Shown: positions 6,661 to 15,905, numbered from the stretch's first letter. The stretch is 19,644 nucleotides of DNA from CAUZSH01 sp963582935 (GCA_963582935.1 CAUZSH010000035.1:1-19644), one strand, 5' to 3'. A program made the numbers and translations. Notes: a model not told the origin generated them from the sequence alone.

Positions 6661-7857
6661 CTATTTTTTCTTTCGAATAAATTTCGGCTTTAATATGTCA
6701 ACCATCAGTCTATTTTCAAAATCAATACGCAACATAATGCCTAATACAAAACACATCACTAGTAGGCTACTGCCACCATAACTAATCAATGGTAATGTCA
6801 AACCCTTTGTCGGCAAAACGCCGATGTTAACCCCAACATTTACCAACACTTGAAAAGCAATCCAAAAAGTAATGCCATAGGAGATAAAAGCTTCAAATAA
6901 ACGATCAAGTTGATGGGCTAATTTGGCAATTTGAAGGCCACGCCAAACCAGAACACCATAAAGCGCTAATAAAGCAAAAACACCAATCGTGCCTAGCTCC
7001 TCAGCAACAATAGACAATATAAAGTCAGTGTGTTCTTCAGGAAGATAGTAAAGCTTTTGAATGCTATCCCCCAGCCCAAGGCCAAACCAACCGCCCCGCC
7101 CAAATCCGATCAGTGATTGTGTTAGCTGATAGCCAGAACCATAGGGGTCTGCCCAAGGGTTTGAAAAGCTGGTGAGCCGAGCTAGACGATAAGGCGAATG
7201 AATCACCAATGCGGTAGCCGCCCCACCTCCAGCAACAATCAGCATTGCAAACCATTTTAAGTTCACTCCTGCCATAAACATCACACCAAACACAGCTGTA
7301 AACATGACTACTGACGCACCAAAGTCAGGCTGAAGAAGCAGCAGAACGGCAATCAATGCCAATAAGCCAATTGGTTTCATGACACCCCAAAAATCATTCT
7401 TAGCATAATCGCCATATTTCACCAAATAGCTTGAAAAATACATGATGCCACAAAGCTTGACTACTTCTGACACTTGAACATTAATAAAACCAAGTGGGAT
7501 CCAGCGCCGACTACCATTTACCACATGTCCAACCCCTGGGATAAGTACAGCAATCAATAATACAAAAGCAAGAATGAGCCAAAATTTACCCATTTTATGA
7601 TAATTGTCTATGGGAATAAATAATGCAACCAACATAGCGCATAATGCCATTATGCAAAAAATCCCTTGTCTAATCACAAAATAATAGGGGTTCCCATAAT
7701 CGAACTGTGCATCCACCATCGAAGCAGAAGAAACCATAATGAATCCAAATGCCAATAAAACTAAAATAGCAAAAACAAAAGTCATATCTAATGAGATTGG
7801 TGCTTTTACCCTTTCTGAAAACATTTTTTTTCGTGAGAAAAACGATAATAAATTCAT
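6661..7857 (-). CDS. ftsW: Septal peptidoglycan glycosyltransferase FtsW
   Basis: FtsW is a SEDS-family integral membrane enzyme that polymerises lipid II glycan at the division septum together with FtsI. The 398-residue protein has about ten membrane segments. It carries the family motifs GLGLGDSIQKLYYLPEEHTD in the large periplasmic loop, SIVAEELG, and PTKGLTLPLISYGGSS near the C-terminus. RodA is the main alternative, but direct linkage to murD and mraY favours FtsW. The start codon overlaps the murD stop in an ATGA (7854-7857), implying translational coupling. In most gammaproteobacteria murG and murC would follow; here a DAHP synthase gene does. Confidence 0.95.
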   Translation of the reverse strand: MNLLSFFSRKKMFSERVKAPISLDMTFVFAILVLLAFGFIMVSSASMVDAQFDYGNPYYFVIRQGIFCIMALCAMLVALFIPIDNYHKMGKFWLILAFVLLIAVLIPGVGHVVNGSRRWIPLGFINVQVSEVVKLCGIMYFSSYLVKYGDYAKNDFWGVMKPIGLLALIAVLLLLQPDFGASVVMFTAVFGVMFMAGVNLKWFAMLIVAGGGAATALVIHSPYRLARLTSFSNPWADPYGSGYQLTQSLIGFGRGGWFGLGLGDSIQKLYYLPEEHTDFILSIVAEELGTIGVFALLALYGVLVWRGLQIAKLAHQLDRLFEAFISYGITFWIAFQVLVNVGVNIGVLPTKGLTLPLISYGGSSLLVMCFVLGIMLRIDFENRLMVDILKPKFIRKKK

Positions 7858-9188
7858 ATCTTACTGAACTCCAATTGTTTTACTTCATGCATAAACATCT
7901 CTCCTCTTTGCGCAAAACTTTGAAATTGATCAAAGCTAGAACAAGCAGGTGAGAATAAAACAATATCACCTGAGTTTGCTAGGATTTTTGCTTTACGCAA
8001 TGCTTCCTTCATAGTTTCAACCAAAGATATTTGGCATGTGTTTTGTAGGGTGTTTAGAATAAACTTCGCATCTCTTCCATAGATTAGAATATGTTGAACA
8101 TGTTTGCTAATTGCAGGGATGAGCATTGTAAAATCTCCTCCCTTTGCAATGCCGCCTAAAAGCAAAATAATATTTTTCTCCTTGGCCCCGGCCAACCCCA
8201 TAATTGCCGCAAACGTTGCACCTGTATTCGTGCCCTTTGAGTCATTAATATAGGTAACTCTATCAATAACAGCGACAGGCTGACAACGATGAGGCAACCC
8301 TTCAAATGACTGTATTATTTTTATCGTCATTTCCCTATTAATATCCAATGAATCGACAATGGCAAATACGGCGAGAATATTTTCAAGATTATGACTGCCT
8401 TTGATTTGAAAAATATTACCATCAACCATTTTTTCGCCACTGAAAAGCAAAGCCTGATTTTCAGGAGATAGGACATAACTTTCCTGAGAGTTTATCCAAA
8501 CTATATCTTTAGCGCCCTCTAATACTTCGATCTCAAAAGCATCATTTTTATTTAATACTAATGTGTCACATTGATTCATCAAGCGGTATTTAGCTTCACA
8601 ATATGCCTGAAATGAACCATGTCGATCGATATGGTCTGGTGATATATTCAAAATACAACCAATTTTGGCATTTAAGTGGTAAATATGTTCTAACTGAAAA
8701 CTAGAAAGTTCTATTACATAATAATCAATAGTATTATCTAAAGCAGATAAAGCAGGCACACCAATATTCCCAATCACCGCGACTCGGAAACCCGCACCCG
8801 TCAGCACCTTACCCACAAGCGTGGTAACGGTGCTTTTACCGTTGGATCCGGTAATGGCAATAATGGGCGCTTTAGCATACGCTACAAATAGCTCAATGTC
8901 CGAAACGATTTGCACGCCAAGGGTATGAAGAAGCCCAAACTTAGAATCTATAAGGTTTATACCTGGACTTGTGACAATCAAGTCAATTTTAAGATTTATA
9001 TCTTCAAAATGATTGGCTATTTTTATCTGACATTGAGCATGTTGGCTTTGATCATAGATTTGTAAATTCACATCGTATATTTCAAAGAATTCAACAACCG
9101 ATTTACCCGTTACTCCAAATCCAAGCAGCAGCACATTGGTAATCATCTTCCCGCGATAACTAAATTGTTTTTTCTGCCTACTGCGCAT
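7854..9188 (-). CDS. murD: UDP-N-acetylmuramoyl-L-alanine--D-glutamate ligase
   Basis: MurD adds D-glutamate to UDP-MurNAc-L-Ala in the cytoplasm, using ATP. The N-terminal Rossmann-like domain shows VLLLGFGVTGKSV, the central ATPase domain has GSNGKST at about residues 114-120, and NISPDHIDRHGS and NDSKGTNTGAT match the family. I chose ATG at 9186-9188 (444 residues) because AAGG at 9196-9199 sits 7 nt upstream and YRGK aligns with YQGK near the E. coli start. A TTG at 9192-9194 would be too close to that site, while an internal ATG at about 9146 would lose the aligned residues. The Shine-Dalgarno overlaps the mraY stop, and the 3' end overlaps ftsW, so the three genes form a tight operon. 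Confidence 0.95.
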   Translation of the reverse strand: MRSRQKKQFSYRGKMITNVLLLGFGVTGKSVVEFFEIYDVNLQIYDQSQHAQCQIKIANHFEDINLKIDLIVTSPGINLIDSKFGLLHTLGVQIVSDIELFVAYAKAPIIAITGSNGKSTVTTLVGKVLTGAGFRVAVIGNIGVPALSALDNTIDYYVIELSSFQLEHIYHLNAKIGCILNISPDHIDRHGSFQAYCEAKYRLMNQCDTLVLNKNDAFEIEVLEGAKDIVWINSQESYVLSPENQALLFSGEKMVDGNIFQIKGSHNLENILAVFAIVDSLDINREMTIKIIQSFEGLPHRCQPVAVIDRVTYINDSKGTNTGATFAAIMGLAGAKEKNIILLLGGIAKGGDFTMLIPAISKHVQHILIYGRDAKFILNTLQNTCQISLVETMKEALRKAKILANSGDIVLFSPACSSFDQFQSFAQRGEMFMHEVKQLEFSKI

Positions 9189-9197
9189 GAGCAAACC

Positions 9198-10280
9198 TTA
9201 CCTAATTTTTAATGATGCCAATCCGATCAGTACAAATATTGCCGTTAGTATCCAGAAACGTACCACAACTTTTGGTTCTGCCCACCCCTTTAATTCAAAG
9301 TGATGATGAATTGGTGCCATCTTAAAGACTCTTTTCTTTCTTAATTTATAGGAGCCCACCTGCAAAATAACAGAAACCGTTTCGATCACAAAAATAAATC
9401 CCATAATAAATAAAACAAGCTCCTGCCTCAAAATAAGTGCAATACAACCTAGAGCAGCCCCTAAGGCTAAGGCTCCCACATCGCCCATAAACACCTCGGC
9501 AGGGTATGAGTTATACCATAAGAAACCAATGCCAGCACCACAAATAGCCGCACAAAAAATCACAACGTCCCCTGTGCCTGCAATGTAATTCATCAATAAA
9601 TAACTGGCAAAATTTGCGTTGCTACTGACATACGCAAAAGCCCCTAAGCCTGCCGCAACCATCACAATAGGCAAAATAGCCAAACCATCTAGTCCATCTG
9701 TTAAATTAACCGCATTGCTACTACCCACAATGACAAAATAGCCAAAAATAACAAAAAATCCACCAAGCGGAATAACCAATTGTTTGGTAAAAGGAATGGA
9801 AATAGATAAATCCATGTAAGGGTTCAAAACCAGAAAAATAGCCACTACCGTAATCAGTCCAAAGACTGACTGCATTAGGTACTTCCATTTCGCCCTTAGT
9901 CCTTTTGCATTTTTCTTTGATAATTTTAAATAATCATCTAAAAAGCCAATCAACCCAAAACTTAAAGTTACAAACAGGAGTATCCAAGTAAATTTATTTG
10001 TTAAATCTGACCAAAGCAGTACGGAGATGGCAATGGAAAAAAGAATCAAACACCCTCCCATGGTTGGCGTGCCTTTTTTACTTAAATGTGACTGGGGACC
10101 ATCATCACGAATCATTTGCCCTATCTGCATTTTTTGTAACCAACGGATCATTGGCTTACCAATGATAATCGCAATAAGCAAGGCCGTGAGTGCTGCCAAT
10201 ACGGAACGAAGTGCGATATAATTAAAAACGAAAAATATGCGATTATATTCTGTTAACCAATTTGCAAGCCAAAGTAACAT
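9198..10280 (-). CDS. mraY: Phospho-N-acetylmuramoyl-pentapeptide-transferase
   Basis: MraY transfers phospho-MurNAc-pentapeptide from UDP to undecaprenyl phosphate at the inner face of the membrane, giving lipid I. At 360 residues it equals the E. coli protein. The active-site aspartates are present at D115 and D116 (IGFLDDY) and D267 (VFMGDVGALA). The NAVNLTDGLDGLA loop and the PIHHHFELKGW motif are intact, and about ten membrane helices are evident. The start is ATG at 10278-10280 with AGG about 7 nt upstream. It leads a mraY-murD-ftsW operon and is transcribed divergently from fadH. The usual upstream dcw genes (murE, murF, ftsI) are absent here. Confidence 0.97.
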   Translation of the reverse strand: MLLWLANWLTEYNRIFFVFNYIALRSVLAALTALLIAIIIGKPMIRWLQKMQIGQMIRDDGPQSHLSKKGTPTMGGCLILFSIAISVLLWSDLTNKFTWILLFVTLSFGLIGFLDDYLKLSKKNAKGLRAKWKYLMQSVFGLITVVAIFLVLNPYMDLSISIPFTKQLVIPLGGFFVIFGYFVIVGSSNAVNLTDGLDGLAILPIVMVAAGLGAFAYVSSNANFASYLLMNYIAGTGDVVIFCAAICGAGIGFLWYNSYPAEVFMGDVGALALGAALGCIALILRQELVLFIMGFIFVIETVSVILQVGSYKLRKKRVFKMAPIHHHFELKGWAEPKVVVRFWILTAIFVLIGLASLKIR

Positions 10281-10319
10281 GTGAAAACCTGTATTTATGT
10301 CAATAAGTTATTTATCTGT

Positions 10320-10333
10320 AGGGACAACTCCCT
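10320..10333. promoter_or_regulatory. Perfect 14-bp palindrome in the mraY leader
   Basis: AGGGACAACTCCCT has two 5-bp perfect arms around CAAC. It lies just downstream of the predicted mraY start point and in the shared divergent region with fadH. It could be an operator or a small leader hairpin. There is no T-run after it on either strand, so it is not an intrinsic terminator. Confidence 0.3.
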
Positions 10334-10342
10334 GAATTACTT

Positions 10343-10372
10343 AGTATAAAGGATATTTTAAAGATGAAACAA
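10343..10372 (-). promoter_or_regulatory. Predicted promoter of mraY-murD-ftsW
   Basis: On the minus strand a TTGTTT -35-like element (10367-10372) lies 18 bp from a TATACT -10 element (10343-10348), about 60 bp before the mraY ATG. A 14-bp palindrome (10320-10333) falls just downstream of the expected start. Sequence match only. Confidence 0.4.
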
Positions 10373-10438
10373 TAGAACTCCTATAACTTATTTAATATGC
10401 TATGATTATTGACACACCATTTCAATGTAATATTCATG

Positions 10439-12466
10439 ATGCCTGAAAACAAATATCCACTTTTATCTCAAGAACTTGACCTCGGTTTCACCACCTTAAA
10501 AAATCGCATCATTATGGGCTCTATGCATACGGGTCTTGAAGAAGAAAAAGGCGGTTTTGATCGCCTCGCTGCTTTCTATGCTGCCCGCGCTAAAGGCGGC
10601 GTTGGTCTGATTGTTACCGGCGGCATTGCGCCGAATATTCGAGGATGGGTGATGCCTTTTGCGGCAAAAATGACCAAAAAATCTGAGGCTCGAAAACATC
10701 AAAAAGTGACGCAAGCTGTTCATGATGAAGGTGGAAAAATACTCATGCAAATCCTCCACACTGGACGATATGCTTACCACCCTCTTGCGGTAGCACCCTC
10801 TAAACTCAAAGCACCTATTTCTCCCTTTACACCCAGAGCCTTAAGTAAAAGAGGCATCCATAAAACCATTAAAGACTATGCTAAAAGTGCCGTTCTAGCA
10901 CAATCTGCTGGATATGACGGTGTTGAGATTATGGGATCAGAAGGCTACTTGATTAATCAATTTTTAGTCACTCGAACTAATAAGCGCACAGATGATTGGG
11001 GTGGCGATTATAAGCACCGAATGAAATTTGCAGTGGATATTGTTGCCGCAACTCGAAAAGCCACTGGTGATAAATTTATTATCATGTATCGTCTATCTAT
11101 GCTTGATTTGGTTGAAAATGGCAGCAGTTGGGATGAAGTTGTCGCCTTGGCAAAAGCTGTTGAGAAAGCAGGAGCAACCATTATCAATACAGGTATTGGA
11201 TGGCATGAGGCGCGTATTCCCACCATTGCCACAATGGTACCTAGAGGTGCTTTTGTGCCCATCACACAAAAAATGAAAGGCGAAGTTTTTATTCCACTTG
11301 TCACAACAAATCGTATCAACACACCAGATGTGATTGAGTCAATCCTTGAAAGTGGCTCAGCCGATATGATTTCAATGGCGCGCCCTTTCCTTGCCGATCC
11401 TGATTTTGTGAATAAAGCAACTCAAGGTAAAGAAGATGCGATTAATACCTGCATTGGCTGCAATCAAGCCTGTCTTGATCATGTGTTCTTGAAAAAGAGC
11501 GTTTCTTGCTTAGTTAATCCATTGGCTTGCCTTGAATCAAAAGTTTCACTCAAAAAAACAACAACGCCTAAAAAAATAGCGGTAATCGGTTCGGGCCCTG
11601 CTGGATGCAGTTTTGCGATAACCGCAGCTGAATGCGGACATGGGGTCACACTTTTTGAAGCTCGTGACCACATTGGTGGACAATTTAATTTAGCCAGCAA
11701 CGTCCCTGGAAAAGAAGAGTTCACAGAGACACTTCGTTATTTTAAACATCAGATTAAAGAACATGAGGTTGATTTAAAATTAAATCACATTGTCACAGAA
11801 AACGAGCTTAAATCTGAAAATTTTGATGAAATTGTTATTGCCACCGGAATTGAACCACGGATTCCGAGTATTCCAGGCATTGACCATGAAAAGGTAGTGA
11901 CTTATATGGAACTACTGAATGGTAGCAAAGAAGTAGGAAAAACAGTAGCAATCATTGGTGCAGGCGGTATCGGCTTCGATGTTGCCACCTATTTAGCTCA
12001 TAACGGAAAGAAAATTGGTTTGGATAAAAATGAATTCTACAAAGAATGGGGGATAGATATTCACGCTACCCATCGTGGCGGACTCATCAAACCTGAGATC
12101 ACACCATCAGACCACACCATATTCTTGTTGCAACGTAAAACAGAAAAGCATGGAAAAAGACTTGGGAAAACTACAGGTTGGATTCATAGGAGCACTTTAA
12201 AACATAAAAACGTCAACCTTATTTCCGGTGTAAGCTATGATAAAATTGATGATAAAGGACTTCATATTTCTAAAGATGATAAAACGCAAGTCATTGATGT
12301 TGATAATGTGATTTTATGCGCAGGTCAGAATTCTGTGCGTGATCTTTATGACGCCTTAAAAGATTCAGACATAAATATTCATATTATTGGTGGCGCAGAT
12401 AAGGCGCTTGAAGTTGATGCAAAACGTGCGATTAATCAGGCCGTTAATTTAGCAATGTCGCTTTGA
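10439..12466 (+). CDS. fadH: NADPH-dependent 2,4-dienoyl-CoA reductase (FadH-like)
   Basis: FadH reduces 2,4-dienoyl-CoA during beta-oxidation of unsaturated fatty acids, using FMN, a 4Fe-4S cluster, FAD and NADPH. From ATG 10439 the protein has 675 residues, against 672 in E. coli, with motifs offset by a constant four. The old-yellow-enzyme barrel opens with LGFTTLKNRIIMGSMHTGLE. Y170 in MGSEGY and H256 in GIGWHEARIPTIAT match the catalytic Tyr166 and His252. Cluster cysteines are C338, C341, C345 and C357. The FAD-binding GSGPAG is at about 384-389 and the NADPH-binding GAGGIG at about 507-512. ATG 10436 and TTG 10409 are alternative starts; none has a clear Shine-Dalgarno. Other members of this subfamily act on trimethylamine or enones, but the FadH-specific motifs favour dienoyl-CoA. 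No other fad gene is adjacent. Confidence 0.9.
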   Translation: MPENKYPLLSQELDLGFTTLKNRIIMGSMHTGLEEEKGGFDRLAAFYAARAKGGVGLIVTGGIAPNIRGWVMPFAAKMTKKSEARKHQKVTQAVHDEGGKILMQILHTGRYAYHPLAVAPSKLKAPISPFTPRALSKRGIHKTIKDYAKSAVLAQSAGYDGVEIMGSEGYLINQFLVTRTNKRTDDWGGDYKHRMKFAVDIVAATRKATGDKFIIMYRLSMLDLVENGSSWDEVVALAKAVEKAGATIINTGIGWHEARIPTIATMVPRGAFVPITQKMKGEVFIPLVTTNRINTPDVIESILESGSADMISMARPFLADPDFVNKATQGKEDAINTCIGCNQACLDHVFLKKSVSCLVNPLACLESKVSLKKTTTPKKIAVIGSGPAGCSFAITAAECGHGVTLFEARDHIGGQFNLASNVPGKEEFTETLRYFKHQIKEHEVDLKLNHIVTENELKSENFDEIVIATGIEPRIPSIPGIDHEKVVTYMELLNGSKEVGKTVAIIGAGGIGFDVATYLAHNGKKIGLDKNEFYKEWGIDIHATHRGGLIKPEITPSDHTIFLLQRKTEKHGKRLGKTTGWIHRSTLKHKNVNLISGVSYDKIDDKGLHISKDDKTQVIDVDNVILCAGQNSVRDLYDALKDSDINIHIIGGADKALEVDAKRAINQAVNLAMSL

Positions 12467-12533
12467 TTATTATAAGGTTTTCACCTATTATTAAAAATAT
12501 CTGAGATTAAAAGTTAACAAGGTCTTTATAAAA

Positions 12534-13373
12534 ATGGAAATTGCCATCATGATTATCTTTGGCTGTTTTGCGGGACTTGCCGCAGGGCTATTGGGTTTAG
12601 GTGGTGGTGTTATTTTCGTACCAGTTCTTGCGTATGTGTTTCTTCATCAGGGTATTGGCGGCCCTTTTTATTACATGCACTTTGCTGTCGGCACCTCTTT
12701 GGCCATTATGATTTTTACCTCTGCCACAGCCTTTAGAGAAAACAAAAAGAAACATCGAATAAATAAATATGCTTTTAAACGCACCATTCCTTGGGTGGTC
12801 TTATTTTGTACTTCAGGCGCTGTTGTTGCAAGCTTCTTGCCCAGCTATATGTTGAGTTTGTTTTTTGCATTATTGTTAATTTTAATGATGTTTAAACTTT
12901 TCAAAAAAGTCATTCAGCCATCCTCAAAGAAAAAATTTGCGGATGGTGTGATTGCTGATGATATTGATATTCATATTAAAAGTCATTCAGCCATATTTAA
13001 CGGAATCTTGATTGGCTTGCAAGGTGGCATGCTTGGCGGTGGAGGTGGTGTGATTACGGTTCCCTACCTCACACATAAAGGCTATCCCATAAAAATCGCT
13101 ACTGGTACCAGCTCCGCAATCACGATTCCCATCACCATTATCGGAACAATCGCCTATATCATTCTTGGTTTTTTTGATCATATTCATGTTGCTTGCGCCT
13201 TAGGCTATCTTTATTGGCCAGCACTTTTATGCATGGCACCGACCAGTATGATTTTTGCTAAACTAGGTGTTAAACTCTCATCAAGTATCCCACCAAAAGT
13301 GCTCGAGATTATGCTCTTGCTTTTAATGTTTGGTATAACAATTAAGATGATCGATTTAGTGTTTACACACTAA
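12534..13373 (+). CDS. TauE/SafE family permease (putative sulfite/anion exporter)
   Basis: The 279-residue integral membrane protein shows the duplicated architecture of the TauE/SafE (former DUF81) family. Each half opens with a glycine-rich helix: AGLAAGLLGLGGGVIFVPVL near residue 15, and GLQGGMLGGGGGVITVPYLT after the central loop. About eight hydrophobic segments are visible, with a charged cytoplasmic loop (about residues 124-147) between the halves. Family members are reported to export sulfite, sulfoacetate or other organosulfur anions, but substrate cannot be predicted here. It follows the FadH gene by 67 bp on the same strand with no clear terminator, so co-transcription is possible. 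The spaced AAGG upstream is 11 nt from the ATG and is a weak ribosome-binding site. A hairpin-forming repeat spans its stop codon. Confidence 0.85.
   Translation: MEIAIMIIFGCFAGLAAGLLGLGGGVIFVPVLAYVFLHQGIGGPFYYMHFAVGTSLAIMIFTSATAFRENKKKHRINKYAFKRTIPWVVLFCTSGAVVASFLPSYMLSLFFALLLILMMFKLFKKVIQPSSKKKFADGVIADDIDIHIKSHSAIFNGILIGLQGGMLGGGGGVITVPYLTHKGYPIKIATGTSSAITIPITIIGTIAYIILGFFDHIHVACALGYLYWPALLCMAPTSMIFAKLGVKLSSSIPPKVLEIMLLLLMFGITIKMIDLVFTH
13356..13373. repeat. Inverted repeat spanning the end of the TauE-like gene
   Basis: TTAGTGT-TTAC-ACACTAA forms a perfect 7-bp stem with a 4-nt loop and includes the TAA stop. It is AT-rich and not followed by a T-run, so it is not a canonical intrinsic terminator. 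It might weakly protect the 3' end or act as a regulatory site for the downstream mnmG; both ideas are inference. Confidence 0.3.
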
Positions 13374-13459
13374 CCACATCTAGACTAGTCAATAAATAGA
13401 CTTTTCAGACAATTTTCATTATCATTCTTATCGTTATTAACTGTTGAGAAAATTACGCT

Positions 13460-15349
13460 GTGTATTACCCAGAAAAGTATGATGTTATTGTCATTGGTGG
13501 CGGACATGCTGGTACAGAAGCCGCGGCGGCTGCAGCTCGCATGGGATCCAAAACCCTTTTGCTGACGCATAATATCGATACCTTGGGGCAAATGTCCTGT
13601 AATCCTGCTATTGGGGGGATTGGTAAAGGTCACTTGGTAAAAGAAGTAGATGCCCTTGGTGGGTTAATGGCAAAAGCAATAGACAAAGCAGGGATTCAGT
13701 TTCGCACGTTAAACTCAAGAAAAGGTCCTGCCGTTCGTGCAACGCGCGCGCAAGCAGACAGAAGTTTGTACAAACAAGCAATCCGAGAAATGTTGGAGCA
13801 CCAAAAAAATCTTTCCATTTTTCAACAAAGCGTAGATGATCTTATAATTCAGCAGGGAATAATTACGGGTGTGATTACACAAATGGGACTAAAGTTTCAT
13901 GCTAAAACTGTTGTGCTCACCGTTGGAACATTTTTAGGCGGCAAGATACATATTGGCTGTAGCAACTTCCAAGGTGGTCGTGCAGGCGACCCACCCTCCA
14001 ATGCACTTGCAGATAAACTTCGCTCCATGCCATTTCGTGTCGCTCGCCTTAAAACAGGAACACCACCCCGCATCGATAGTAATAGCGTAAATTTCTCAGT
14101 GCTAGCGGAGCAACCTGGAGATAGTCCAATACCTGTATTTTCATTTATGGGTAAAATATCCGATCACCCAACTCAAGTGTCATGCCATATTACTTACACA
14201 AATGAGAAAACACACCAAATCATTCGAGACAATCTTGATCGTTCTGCTATGTATGGCGGCATGATTGAGGGTATTGGCCCTCGCTACTGCCCCTCAATTG
14301 AGGACAAAGTGGTACGTTTTGCCGATAAGGATTCCCATCAGATATTTGTGGAGCCTGAAGGCTTAAATTGCACAGAACTCTACCCAAATGGGATTTCAAC
14401 TAGCCTACCTTTTGATGTGCAATTAGAGCTTATTCGCAGCATTAAAGGATTTGAAAATGCCCATATTACCCGTCCTGGATATGCCATTGAATATGATTAT
14501 TTTGACCCTCGTGATCTCAAATATTCTTTAGAAACAAAGTATGTCCAAAATCTATATTTCGCTGGCCAAATTAATGGCACTACGGGTTATGAAGAAGCTG
14601 CCGCCCAAGGCTTACTTGCGGGCTTAAACGCTAGCTTACAATCCCAAGATAAAAAATCCTGGCATCCTGAACGTGATGAAGCTTATATTGGCGTCCTAAT
14701 TGATGATCTGATCACCTGTGGCACACAAGAGCCTTACCGAATGTTTACCTCGCGCGCAGAATACCGTTTAATTCTCCGCGAAGATAATGCTGATGCAAGA
14801 TTAACCCCTATTGCCATAAAGCTTGGGCTTGTCGATCAAGCACGTACTGATGTTTTTACAACTAAAATGAACAATATAAAAAATGAAATCGAACGACTAC
14901 AAAGCATTTGGGTGGCTCCAGGAACGGATAAAGCTGAATTGATCAATACATTATTACCCAAGCCCATAACCCGCGAATCAAACCTTTTCGATTTCTTAAA
15001 ACGCCCTGAAATGACTTATACCTTGTTAATGACGGTTCTTGAATTTGGCCCTGGTTTAGTTGATCCAATTTCAGCAGAGCAGGTAGAAATCAAAGCCAAA
15101 TATTCAGGTTATATTGACCGCCAACAAGATGAAATCGCAAAACTTAAAGCATATCAATCTCGTAAAATCCCCAATGACTTTAATTACGAAAAAGTGTCTG
15201 GACTTTCAAATGAGGTACGCCAAAAATTATCCGAGCAAAAACCAGAAACGATTGGACAGGCATCGAGAATCCCAGGTGTTACCCCTGCCGCTATTTCATT
15301 GCTGATGATTAATATGAAAAAATTTGGCATGTTAAAAGCAAACCCTTAA
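13460..15349 (+). CDS. mnmG: tRNA uridine-5-carboxymethylaminomethyl modification enzyme MnmG
   Basis: MnmG (GidA) is the FAD-dependent partner of MnmE that installs the cmnm5 group on wobble U34 of several tRNAs. The protein has 629 residues, the same as E. coli MnmG, and starts MYYPEKYDV in the position of MFYPDPFDV. Family signatures include the FAD loop GGGHAGTE at residues 13-20, SCNPAIGGIGKGH, KGPAVRATRAQADR, GRAGDPPS, RLKTGTPPRID, and YFAGQINGTTGYEEAAAQG, with the C-terminal helical domain near RIPGVTPAAIS. The start is GTG at 13460-13462, fixed by alignment. Its stop lies 2 bp from that of the convergent 15352 gene. In many relatives mnmG is followed by rsmG and parAB; none of those is here. 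Confidence 0.97.
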   Translation: MYYPEKYDVIVIGGGHAGTEAAAAAARMGSKTLLLTHNIDTLGQMSCNPAIGGIGKGHLVKEVDALGGLMAKAIDKAGIQFRTLNSRKGPAVRATRAQADRSLYKQAIREMLEHQKNLSIFQQSVDDLIIQQGIITGVITQMGLKFHAKTVVLTVGTFLGGKIHIGCSNFQGGRAGDPPSNALADKLRSMPFRVARLKTGTPPRIDSNSVNFSVLAEQPGDSPIPVFSFMGKISDHPTQVSCHITYTNEKTHQIIRDNLDRSAMYGGMIEGIGPRYCPSIEDKVVRFADKDSHQIFVEPEGLNCTELYPNGISTSLPFDVQLELIRSIKGFENAHITRPGYAIEYDYFDPRDLKYSLETKYVQNLYFAGQINGTTGYEEAAAQGLLAGLNASLQSQDKKSWHPERDEAYIGVLIDDLITCGTQEPYRMFTSRAEYRLILREDNADARLTPIAIKLGLVDQARTDVFTTKMNNIKNEIERLQSIWVAPGTDKAELINTLLPKPITRESNLFDFLKRPEMTYTLLMTVLEFGPGLVDPISAEQVEIKAKYSGYIDRQQDEIAKLKAYQSRKIPNDFNYEKVSGLSNEVRQKLSEQKPETIGQASRIPGVTPAAISLLMINMKKFGMLKANP

Positions 15350-15351
15350 CG

Positions 15352-15744
15352 CTAATTTAGATTTCCTTTATTCACTTGATCTCGAAACCACTGATTCGAT
15401 TTTTGCTGATATAACATGTATACAGCGGCAATTGTTAGCACGAGTTGCATAAAAATCATCATTAAGTTTATCTTATGATGAAACATACTTGGCAATACAA
15501 AAAGGAGCGAACCAAACCAGATAACCGCCAGTAAAATATAAACAACACGAGCAGTATTAATGCCCCGTCCAATGATAAAAGCGATTACCAGCAATATTGA
15601 ATACAAGGTAATGTCAATAGATGCAAAAGGCGAATATCCACCTGTTAATGTGGCAGAAGTTGTCACCTCTAATAGCCCTAAAAGACTAGAAGCATATAAT
15701 AACCCTATTGCCATTGAAACACGTTTAGGTTTTTTCATTGCCAT
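15352..15744 (-). CDS. Hypothetical four-helix membrane protein
   Basis: I do not recognise this 130-residue protein. The N-terminus is short and basic (MAMKKPKR), followed by four hydrophobic segments at roughly residues 9-30, 43-60, 64-88 and 90-111, then a short polar tail. The positive N-terminus suggests both ends face the cytoplasm. No signal-peptide cleavage site, cysteine pairs or catalytic motifs stand out. The start is ATG at 15742-15744, with AAAGG about 5 nt upstream; an alternative ATG is two codons downstream. It is convergent with mnmG (2 bp between stops) and divergent from the phosphatidylcholine synthase gene. The good ribosome-binding site and full-length open frame make it a likely real gene. 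Confidence 0.75.
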   Translation of the reverse strand: MAMKKPKRVSMAIGLLYASSLLGLLEVTTSATLTGGYSPFASIDITLYSILLVIAFIIGRGINTARVVYILLAVIWFGSLLFVLPSMFHHKINLMMIFMQLVLTIAAVYMLYQQKSNQWFRDQVNKGNLN

Positions 15745-15905
15745 GAATACCTTTAAAAACCATCATATTAGAAGAGTATAGTTCGGAATTTATAAAAAAT
15801 GAGAAACAAAATGAAATAATAGATTTGCTACTTGATTCTGGGTTAAAGCCATAAATTATGCTATATTGAGCAATATTATGTTTTTAAAGCAAATAATTTA
15901 TCCTT

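Noticed and set aside
10409..10433. TTGACA at 10409 with TAATAT at 10428 as a fadH promoter
   Set aside because: The spacing is only 13 bp, and transcription would start at or inside the coding sequence.
11008..11322. 104-codon minus-strand ORF
   Set aside because: It is entirely antisense within the catalytic domain of the FadH-like gene.
13385..13633. 82-codon minus-strand ORF over the mnmG start
   Set aside because: Most of it is antisense to the highly conserved FAD-binding region of mnmG, with no ribosome-binding site or recognisable product.
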